From: JAIBJN01 sp035762005
GTDB taxonomy: Bacteria; Actinomycetota; Thermoleophilia; Gaiellales; Gaiellaceae
Length of the DNA: 11,402 nucleotides
Direction: 5' to 3'
Assembly: GCA_035762005.1 (NCBI GenBank)
Contig: DASTQA010000030.1
Location: 1-11,402 of the forward strand
The notes under the pieces are model-generated. The model was not told the DNA's origin and did not search any database. It worked only from the letters and a program-made list of their open reading frames with translations. Position 1 is the first letter of the stretch. Each line of letters begins with the position of its first letter. Positions 1 to 4,949 of this stretch are shown piece after piece. Both the position numbers and the translations under genes were made by a program.

Positions 1-1
1 G

Positions 2-130
2 CCGGCCGACGTAAACTTCTGCTCGTTCTGCGGCAACCCCGCGGCCGCGGAGGACTACGCGCCCGCGCCGGAGGCGATCGACGCGACGCTCGTGCGTCCG
101 GCGGACGACCAGGTCGAGGGCCGCCCGTGA
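2..130 (+). CDS. C-terminal end of a zinc-ribbon protein (5' truncated by window edge)
   Basis: An open frame enters from the left edge and ends at TGA 128-130, leaving 42 visible residues. It contains FCSFCGNPAA, a Cys-x2-Cys knuckle typical of a zinc ribbon; only one Cys pair is visible. The knuckle is followed by an acidic, Ala/Pro-rich tail. The stop overlaps the next gene's GTG start in a GTGA arrangement (127-130), so the two are very probably co-transcribed and translationally coupled. The next protein also has a zinc ribbon. Function cannot be assigned because the main body lies outside the window. The reading frame is supported by G/C third positions and the stop/start overlap. Confidence 0.62.
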   Translation, partial: PADVNFCSFCGNPAAAEDYAPAPEAIDATLVRPADDQVEGRP

Positions 131-900
131 GCACGCCTCCGCACCAGCCGCCGCCTCCCGGCGGCGAGCCTCCGCCCGGCGCGGCCGACCCGGCCGCTCA
201 GGCGGCCGCCGCCCAGACCCCGCACTGCCCGCGCTGCGGCGCGCCGCACGACCCGCTCCAGGAGTACTGCCTCGAGTGCGGGCAGCGGCTCGTGCCGCTC
301 CCGGGCGCCGCCTACACGCGCGAGACCGTCTGGACGCGCGACTCGCCGATCTGGCTCTGGCTCGCCCTGGCGGCGCTCCTGGCCGTCGCGCTCGCTGCCG
401 GCGCCATCGTGGCGCTCGCCGCGACCGACGACGAGGAGGGGGTGGGCACCTCCGTGCCGGCGCGCCCGACGTCGACGCTCGCTCCGCCGCCCACGACGAC
501 GGGCGTCACCCTCGACACGCTCACGTCGGGGACGATCACGATCCAGCCGCCCACGACCACCACGACGACGACCACAGGGACGACGGGCACGACCACGACG
601 ACGGGCGGGACGGGCGGAATCATCTCCTGGCCCGCCAACGAGGACGGCTTCACGGTCGTCCTCAGATCGACCCCGACGAGCGACGGTCGCGGGCCGGCGG
701 AGTCCGCCGCCCAGCAGGCCCGCAACAGCGGCCTGCCGCAGGTCGGGATCCTCGAGTCCTCGGACTACGGGAGCCTCAACCCCGGGTACTACGTCACGTT
801 CACCGGTGTCTACGACACGAAGCGGGAGGCCGAGAACGCCCTCCCCCGGGCCCGGACGGCCGGCTTCCCGACCGCCTACGTGCGCGAGGTCGCCGACTGA
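127..900 (+). CDS. Membrane protein with N-terminal zinc ribbon, Thr-rich linker and C-terminal SPOR-like domain
   Basis: This 257-aa protein has a clear modular layout. A Pro/Ala-rich N-terminus (1-30) leads to a zinc ribbon with Cys34-x2-Cys37 and Cys48-x2-Cys51. One transmembrane helix follows at about 75-99, preceded by a Trp-rich edge (IWLWLAL). A Thr/Pro-rich linker spans about 113-160. The C-terminal domain (about 173-257) resembles SPOR: it has GFTVVLRS, a run of Ala/Gln before a short hydrophobic strand, GYYVTFTGVYDTKREAENAL and a final strand TAYVREV. SPOR domains bind denuded peptidoglycan glycan strands. The predicted topology puts the ribbon in the cytoplasm and the SPOR-like domain outside, linked across the wall by the Thr-rich spacer. 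The GTG start is set by the 4-bp overlap with the upstream gene. The SPOR call rests on pattern and length; the exact role is unknown. Confidence 0.82.
   Translation: MSTPPHQPPPPGGEPPPGAADPAAQAAAAQTPHCPRCGAPHDPLQEYCLECGQRLVPLPGAAYTRETVWTRDSPIWLWLALAALLAVALAAGAIVALAATDDEEGVGTSVPARPTSTLAPPPTTTGVTLDTLTSGTITIQPPTTTTTTTTGTTGTTTTTGGTGGIISWPANEDGFTVVLRSTPTSDGRGPAESAAQQARNSGLPQVGILESSDYGSLNPGYYVTFTGVYDTKREAENALPRARTAGFPTAYVREVAD
552..615 (+). repeat. Low-complexity ACS-rich coding tract (poly-Thr linker)
   Basis: The DNA is a near-tandem run of ACG/ACC codons with occasional GGG/GGC, encoding mostly Thr with some Gly in the extracellular linker of the zinc-ribbon/SPOR protein. Such tracts can change length by slippage. 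Here the frame stays open through to the C-terminal domain. Confidence 0.7.
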
Positions 901-952
901 GGTTTGCGCGGCCTCCGGCCGGGAATCATCCGCTCCGTCCCGGTGGGAAACT

Positions 953-982
953 TTGTAACAGCCTCGACGCCCGTGTTAGACT
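953..982 (+). promoter_or_regulatory. Predicted housekeeping-type promoter for the 150-aa protein
   Basis: A TTGTAA -35 (953-958) and TAGACT -10 (977-982) are separated by 18 bp. A TG one base upstream of the -10 (974-975) gives an extended -10. The implied transcription start is near 989, leaving a 5' leader of about 75 nt before the GTG at 1066. Each hexamer matches 4 of 6 consensus positions. This is a pattern-based prediction. Confidence 0.45.
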
Positions 983-1010
983 CCCGCCCAGAGCGTTTCG
1001 GGGACGCGCC

Positions 1011-1027
1011 TTAACGAGATGTTAACG
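1011..1027. promoter_or_regulatory. Direct repeat TTAACG x2 with 11-bp period (possible regulator site)
   Basis: TTAACG occurs at 1011-1016 and again at 1022-1027, exactly 11 bp apart. On the other strand this reads as two CGTTAA units. One-turn direct repeats of this kind are typical of OmpR/PhoB-family operators, including Pho boxes. The repeat sits just downstream of the predicted promoter, in the leader of the gene starting at 1066. The regulator's identity is unknown. Confidence 0.35.
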
Positions 1028-1065
1028 GCTATTTGCAGGTCTTTCATGCCGGTGGGAGATAACCT

Positions 1066-1518
1066 GTGACCGAGCAAGTACAGGAGAGGATTCTCACCCG
1101 TATGTATCAGTATTCGCGGGCGATCTACCGCTCGATCAAAGACCTCATCGACCCCTGGGCGGACGCGGACAAGCAGCTCGAGTACCGCCGTGACGTGCTC
1201 GCCGCCTGCGAGGAGTGCGTCGAGAGGCTCGCGAAGGACCCGCGCTACTTCGCGCACCCGGACCGGACGCTCTTCCAGGACATCCGGCGCTACTTCCCGA
1301 TCACGTACCAGGCGCAGGTGGCCTGGGCCGTCACCGAGGGGATCGGCGCCGCCGTCGAGTACATCGAGGCCCAGATCGAGGCGGGAGCCTTCGACGGCGG
1401 CATGGCGCGCTGCCGGGCGACGACGCGCAAGGGGAAGCCGTGCCAGCGCACGCCGCTCCCCGAGCGCGAGTACTGCCCCTCGCACCAGCACCTCGAAGCC
1501 CGCCCCGCCGCCGCCTGA
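1066..1518 (+). CDS. Uncharacterised 150-aa protein with C-terminal Cys/His zinc-finger-like motif
   Basis: The GTG start at 1066 has a purine-rich ribosome binding site (GGGAG, 1054-1058) 7 nt upstream. Residues 1-112 look largely alpha-helical and contain no recognised catalytic motif; two aromatic stretches (YQYSRAIYRS and RRYFPITYQAQVAWAV) probably form the core. The C-terminus carries Cys116-x9-Cys126-x10-Cys137-x2-His140, in the form CRATTRKGKPC...YCPSH. This matches the short zinc-binding module seen at the ends of various small bacterial proteins (DUF5763-like in my reading). There is no signal peptide or membrane segment, so it is likely cytoplasmic. It has its own predicted promoter, so it need not belong to the upstream operon. 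Function is unknown. Confidence 0.85.
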   Translation: MTEQVQERILTRMYQYSRAIYRSIKDLIDPWADADKQLEYRRDVLAACEECVERLAKDPRYFAHPDRTLFQDIRRYFPITYQAQVAWAVTEGIGAAVEYIEAQIEAGAFDGGMARCRATTRKGKPCQRTPLPEREYCPSHQHLEARPAAA

Positions 1519-1540
1519 GAAGCCCGTCCTCCGCGTCATT

Positions 1541-1566
1541 CCCGGGCGCGGCTGCACGCGGCCGGG
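1541..1566 (+). terminator. Hairpin downstream of the 150-aa gene, no U-tract
   Basis: The arms CCCGG-G-CGCG (1541-1550) and CGCG-G-CCGGG (1557-1566) form 9 base pairs with one G/G mismatch around a 6-nt loop, 22 nt after the stop codon. There is no T-run after it, so a terminator role is only plausible, as is common in GC-rich actinobacteria. Confidence 0.3.
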
Positions 1567-1589
1567 CGATCCGCGCCGCCGGCACGCGG

Positions 1590-1614
1590 CCCAAGTGACA
1601 CGGTGTTACTTGGG
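1590..1614. promoter_or_regulatory. 25-bp near-perfect palindrome (candidate operator or interspersed repeat)
   Basis: The arms CCCAAGT (1590-1596) and ACTTGGG (1608-1614) flank an inner dyad ACAC (1598-1601)/GTGT (1603-1606), centred on G1602. The only non-complementary pair is G1597/T1607, which would be a G-U wobble in RNA. The AT-containing arms stand out from the GC-rich background. The site lies between the 150-aa gene and the end of dinB, in non-coding DNA. It could be a TetR/GntR-type operator, a REP-like element or an RNA hairpin. Confidence 0.5.
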
Positions 1615-1782
1615 ATCGCCGCCGCCTCGTCGGGGCGCGCGGCTCACGGGACGACCGGCGGACGACCGGCCGTGAGAGAAGGCGAAAGGAGCGGCAAGGG
1701 GCATCGCAGCTCCTCGGCGGCGGCGGCGCTCGCTGACGGGCGCGCTCGATCACGTCACGCCGCCGGCACGCCCGGGGCACAC

Positions 1783-1798
1783 GTGAATCCGGTGTCAC
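1783..1798. promoter_or_regulatory. Second GTGA...TCAC dyad, related to the 1590-1614 palindrome
   Basis: The 16-bp stretch GTGAATCCGGTGTCAC begins and ends with complementary GTGA/TCAC and shares CGGTGTyAC with the inner part of the palindrome at 1590-1614. It lies 3 bp beyond the dinB stop codon, so it could act on dinB mRNA 3' processing or be a weaker copy of the same site. The match is short, hence low confidence. Confidence 0.25.
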
Positions 1799-1801
1799 AT
1801 G

Positions 1802-2857
1802 CTAGGCGAGCGCGAGCTGCTCGTGCGTCTCGAGCTTCGAGACGCTGACGCCGACGAGACGCAGGGCGCCCGGGCGGTCGGCGAGAGCGCGATCGAGGAG
1901 CGCGCAGGCGAGCTCGCCGATCTTCTCGCCGTCGGCGCAGCCCGCGGGCAGCGTCGTCGAGCGGCTCCTGATCGTGAAGTCGGGATAGCGGAGCTTCGTC
2001 GTCACCGTCCGTGCGACCTGGCCGCTCGAGACGAGGTGCTCGGCGACCCGCGCGGCCATGCGACGGAGCTCGTCGTGCAGCCGCTCGCGGTCGGCGACGT
2101 CGCGCTCGAAGGTCTCCTCATGGCCGATCGAGACGGTCTTCGCCGCGAGCTCGAGCGGGCGAGGGTCGATGCCGCGGGCGCGGTCGCGGAGCAGGCGGCC
2201 GACCTTCCCGGGCAGCAGCCGCGCGAGCTCGCGGTCGCTGAGCGACGCCAGGCCGCCGACGAGCTCGATGCCCGCGGAGCGCAGGCGCTCCTCGGCCCTC
2301 GGGCCGACGCCGGGGAGGAGGCGGACCGGGAACGGCGCCAGGAAGGCCGCCTCACGGCCGGCCGGCACGACGGTGATGCCGCCCGGCTTCCGCCGGTCGC
2401 TCGCCACCTTGGCCACGACCTTGCAGCTCGCGACCCCGAGGGCGCAGGAGAGGCTCGTCGCGCCGCGCACGGCCGCCTGCACCGCCTCCGCGACGACGCG
2501 CGCACGGCGGAAGTCCTCCGCGACCTCCCCCACCTCGAGGTATCCCTCGTCGAGCCCGGTGCGCTCGACGGTCGGCACGACCTCGCGCACGGCGGCCCAC
2601 ACCGTCCGGGAGTAGTCCGCGTACGTCCGGTGGCGCGGGCGCACGAAGACCGCGTGCGGGCAGCGGCGCAGGGCCTCGGCGCAGCTCATGGCCGAGTGGA
2701 TCCCGTAGCGGCGCGCCGCGTAGTTCGCGGTCGCGACGACGCCCCGCCCGTGGGGATCGCCGCCGACGACGAGCGGCTGCCGCGCGAGCTCGGGTCGCTC
2801 GAGCTCCTCGACGGCGGCGAAGAAGGCGTCCAGGTCGAGATGGGCGACGATGCGCAC
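1802..2857 (-). CDS. dinB: DNA polymerase IV (Y-family translesion polymerase)
   Basis: This 351-aa protein is a full-length Pol IV that copies damaged templates at the cost of fidelity. It starts at GTG 2857, giving the canonical N-terminus VRIVAHLDLDAFFAAVE. Asp8 is the first catalytic acidic residue and Phe13 the steric gate against ribonucleotides. The second metal-binding site is Asp103-Glu104, in TGLDEGYLEV rather than the usual SxDEAYLD. The fingers motif ANYAARRYGIHSAMS (45-59), the thumb helix-hairpin-helix LLPGVGPRAEERL (180-192) and a little-finger domain (about 240-345) follow. It ends in QLALA (347-351), a likely sliding-clamp-binding motif, as in E. coli Pol IV. There is no clear Shine-Dalgarno; TATTCT lies 9 nt upstream, suggesting a leaderless or very short-leader transcript. 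It is divergent from a PafBC-like regulator 21 bp away. The frame stays open upstream to 4933, but that part is the antisense shadow of the regulator. Confidence 0.96.
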   Translation of the reverse strand: MRIVAHLDLDAFFAAVEELERPELARQPLVVGGDPHGRGVVATANYAARRYGIHSAMSCAEALRRCPHAVFVRPRHRTYADYSRTVWAAVREVVPTVERTGLDEGYLEVGEVAEDFRRARVVAEAVQAAVRGATSLSCALGVASCKVVAKVASDRRKPGGITVVPAGREAAFLAPFPVRLLPGVGPRAEERLRSAGIELVGGLASLSDRELARLLPGKVGRLLRDRARGIDPRPLELAAKTVSIGHEETFERDVADRERLHDELRRMAARVAEHLVSSGQVARTVTTKLRYPDFTIRSRSTTLPAGCADGEKIGELACALLDRALADRPGALRLVGVSVSKLETHEQLALA

Positions 2858-2865
2858 GGCGCTGA

Positions 2866-2872
2866 CAGAATA
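2866..2872. promoter_or_regulatory. Overlapping opposed -10 elements between dinB and the WYL regulator
   Basis: TATTCT on the minus strand (2872-2867) lies 9 nt before the dinB GTG. CAGAAT on the plus strand (2866-2871) matches 4 of 6 positions of TATAAT and lies 7 nt before the regulator's GTG. This is the only AT-rich patch in the 21-bp gap, so the two promoters would have to overlap and compete. No good -35 hexamer is seen for either direction, consistent with activator-dependent promoters. It is a pattern-based prediction. Confidence 0.4.
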
Positions 2873-2878
2873 GGAGCC

Positions 2879-2892
2879 GTGTCGCACGACAC
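2879..2892. promoter_or_regulatory. 14-bp perfect palindrome overlapping the WYL regulator start codon
   Basis: GTGTCG-CA-CGACAC has perfect 6-bp arms and includes the regulator's GTG start codon. It lies about 20 bp upstream of the dinB start on the minus strand. A protein bound here could block both genes. The coding function of these bases limits how strongly the symmetry can be read. Confidence 0.35.
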
Positions 2893-4885
2893 CGACAAGC
2901 TGATCCGGCAGCTCTCGCTCGTCGCCTTCCTCATGGCGGAGCGCCGGCCCTTGACCGCGCGGGAGATCAAGTCGGTCGTCGAGGGCTACTCCGAGATGTC
3001 CGACGAGGCGTTCGCGCGGCGCTTCTACTCCGACCGGTCGGAGCTCGTCGCCCTCGGCGTCCCGCTCCATTCCCAGCGGGACGAGTTCACGGGCGAGGAG
3101 CTCTACACGCTGCGCTCGGAGCAGTACTTCCTCCCCAAGCTCGACCTCGACGACGAGGAGCTGGCCGCTCTCCAGGTCGCGCTCTACCTCCTCGAGGGGC
3201 AGTTCGCCTACGCCGAGCCGCTCCGGCTCGCGCTCCAGAACCTCGCGCTCGGGCGCCCGACGCAGCTCGACGCACGCACGGCGAGCGCCGTTCGCGTCGA
3301 GGTGCGCGACCCCGACTACTCGGACGAGATGTCCGGCCGCCTGACGAAGCTCGAGGGCGCGATCTCGAAGCAGCGCACCGTGCGGTTCACGTACTGGTCG
3401 ATCTCGCGGGACAAGACGCGCGAGCGCACCGTGAACCCGTACGCGCTCCTCCCGGAAGCGGGCTCCTGGTACCTGATCGGCCGGGACCTCGAGGAGGACG
3501 CCGAGCGGACGTTCCGCGTCTCGCGCATCGTGGGCGACATCCGCTTCGCCACGCGGCGGGAGCGGGACTTCCGCATGCCCGAGTACGACCCGTCCGACTT
3601 CCGCGGTCGGCAGCCGTGGCAGTACGGCGAGCCCGCGGGCGAGGCGGAGGTCGAGCTCGACCCCGACACGGCCTGGTGGGTCGAGCGCATGGTCGAGCGG
3701 GGCGAGGTCGAGGACGGCGTCTTCCGGACGCCCTACTCGCGGCTCGACCTGCTCGCCGGCTGGGTCCTGCGGCAGGAGGGCCGCGCGCGCCCGCTCGCAC
3801 CGCGGGCGCTCGCCGACGAGGTCGCCGCAGGCCTCGAACGGGTGCTCGCGCGCCACTCGGGCGAGGCGACGAAGCCGCCGCGGCCGAAGGCACGGGCGGA
3901 GGTCCCCGCGGTCGAGCGGCCCGTCGGCCCTCTCGCCCCCGAGCGCTTCGGCGTGCTCCAGGCGCTGCTCGCGCACCTGCTCGCCGCCTGCGGCGACGAC
4001 ACCCGTGCGACGATCCCGGCGCGCGAGCTCGTCGAGCGCTTCCACATCCCCGAGGATCAGCTCGACGACCACCTCCAGCTCCTGAACCTCGTCAACTTCG
4101 GCGGCGGGTGCTACGCGGTCTACGCCTCGCTCGACGGCGACGAGGTGCGGGTGGACAAGGAGCTCTTCGGCGACGCGTTCAGGCGCCCGCCCCGCCTGAC
4201 GCCGCTCGAGGCGCGCGCGATCCGCCTCGCCCTCGAGTTCGTCGGGCCGATGATCGCGGCCGAGGCCCAGACGCCGCTCGAGCGCGTTCGCCGCAAGCTC
4301 GAGGAGACCTTCGGCGAGTTCGACCTGCCCGAGCGCCCGCCCGAGCCCGAGGCCGGCTCGGAGGAGGAAGGGCTCATCAGGACGTTCTCGCAGGCGATCC
4401 GCGAGCAGCGCCTCGTCGAGATCGAGTACGTCGCGGTCGGCGAGGAGACGAGCACGCGGACGATCGAGCCCCACGCGCTCGAGCGCGAGCTCCCGTGGTG
4501 GTACGTGCATTCCTGGGACCGCACGCGCGACGCCCAGCGGAGCTTCCGGCTCGACCGCATGCGGCGCGCGGAGCTCCGCGAGGAGACGTTCGAGCCGCGT
4601 CCGGGCCTCGAGCCGCGGAAGCTCCGGGACGTCCGCATCGCGCGCGTCCTCTTCGACCCGGAGGTCGCGCGCTGGCGCCTCGAGCGCGGCGCGCTCCCGC
4701 TCCAGAAGGGCTACGCGCTCGAGGAGGTCGGCGTCGGCGGCTCGGACTGGCTCGTCGGCGAGATCCTCTCGCACCGCGGGTTCGCCGAGGTGCTCGAGCC
4801 CGCCGACCTGCGCGCGGAGGTGGCCGCGCGGGCGAAGAAGCTCAAGGCCGCGCTCGCGAAGCGACCGGCGCGGGCGCGCGGGTAG
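2879..4885 (+). CDS. Fused PafB-PafC-like transcriptional regulator (two HTH-WYL modules)
   Basis: This 668-aa protein contains two tandem copies of the HTH-WYL-WCX architecture. The first HTH spans about 6-60 (KLIRQLSLVAFLM...RFYSDRSELVALGVPL) and the first WYL domain about 160-220, with Trp197-Tyr198-Leu199. A WCX-type region follows at about 255-325. A Pro/Lys/Arg-rich linker (331-350) leads to a second winged-helix-like region (about 355-430) and a second WYL domain (about 497-565), where the signature is degenerate (WWYV, 540-543). A last WCX-like part ends at about 655. In mycobacteria PafB and PafC are separate neighbouring proteins that activate the LexA-independent DNA-damage response; some actinobacteria carry them fused. 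GTG 2879 is chosen because the HTH starts immediately after; AGGAG lies only 2 nt upstream, so the transcript may be leaderless. Being divergent from dinB fits a damage-response activator. That role is inferred. Confidence 0.92.
   Translation: MSHDTDKLIRQLSLVAFLMAERRPLTAREIKSVVEGYSEMSDEAFARRFYSDRSELVALGVPLHSQRDEFTGEELYTLRSEQYFLPKLDLDDEELAALQVALYLLEGQFAYAEPLRLALQNLALGRPTQLDARTASAVRVEVRDPDYSDEMSGRLTKLEGAISKQRTVRFTYWSISRDKTRERTVNPYALLPEAGSWYLIGRDLEEDAERTFRVSRIVGDIRFATRRERDFRMPEYDPSDFRGRQPWQYGEPAGEAEVELDPDTAWWVERMVERGEVEDGVFRTPYSRLDLLAGWVLRQEGRARPLAPRALADEVAAGLERVLARHSGEATKPPRPKARAEVPAVERPVGPLAPERFGVLQALLAHLLAACGDDTRATIPARELVERFHIPEDQLDDHLQLLNLVNFGGGCYAVYASLDGDEVRVDKELFGDAFRRPPRLTPLEARAIRLALEFVGPMIAAEAQTPLERVRRKLEETFGEFDLPERPPEPEAGSEEEGLIRTFSQAIREQRLVEIEYVAVGEETSTRTIEPHALERELPWWYVHSWDRTRDAQRSFRLDRMRRAELREETFEPRPGLEPRKLRDVRIARVLFDPEVARWRLERGALPLQKGYALEEVGVGGSDWLVGEILSHRGFAEVLEPADLRAEVAARAKKLKAALAKRPARARG
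2890..2898 (-). promoter_or_regulatory. TTGTCGGTG element facing dinB (PafBC-type RecA-independent damage motif)
   Basis: On the minus strand positions 2898-2890 read TTGTCGGTG. This matches all nine positions of the upstream part of the mycobacterial RecA-independent damage promoter as I recall it (TTGTCRGTG-N8-TAnnnT), the target of PafBC. It points toward dinB and lies inside the first codons of the PafBC-like gene. The distance to TATTCT is 17 nt rather than 8, so the match is partial and activity is not established. Confidence 0.35.
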
Positions 4886-4903
4886 ATCCCCGTCCAGAAG
4901 AGC

Positions 4904-4925
4904 GGGGCCGCCTCGCGGCGGCCCC
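4904..4925. terminator. Bidirectional hairpin between convergent genes
   Basis: GGGGCCGCC (4904-4912) and GGCGGCCCC (4917-4925) form a perfect 9-bp stem around a TCGC tetraloop. It sits between the stop of the WYL regulator (4885) and the stop of the convergent secreted-protein gene (4950). Neither side has a strong T-run, but the position and perfect stem make a shared terminator likely. Confidence 0.65.
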
Positions 4926-4949
4926 CATTCCACCCCGCGAACGTCGCCC

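Noticed and set aside
552..615. ACG/ACC repeats as a CRISPR or tandem-repeat locus
   Set aside because: It is in-frame coding for a Thr-rich linker with no spacer structure.
1643..1676. CTCACGG/CCGTGAG inverted repeat with GACGACCGGC duplication in the loop
   Set aside because: Only 7-bp arms around a 20-nt loop and no T-run; could be chance in this composition, so not called a terminator.
1799..2878. Upstream extension of the WYL regulator frame
   Set aside because: It is antisense to dinB with no recognisable domain; the HTH begins right after GTG 2879.
2858..4933. Long minus-strand open frame continuous with dinB (would make a 1043-aa protein)
   Set aside because: It is antisense to the WYL regulator, low-complexity Arg/Leu/Glu-rich, and Pol IV begins normally at 2857; high GC removes stop codons from the shadow frame.
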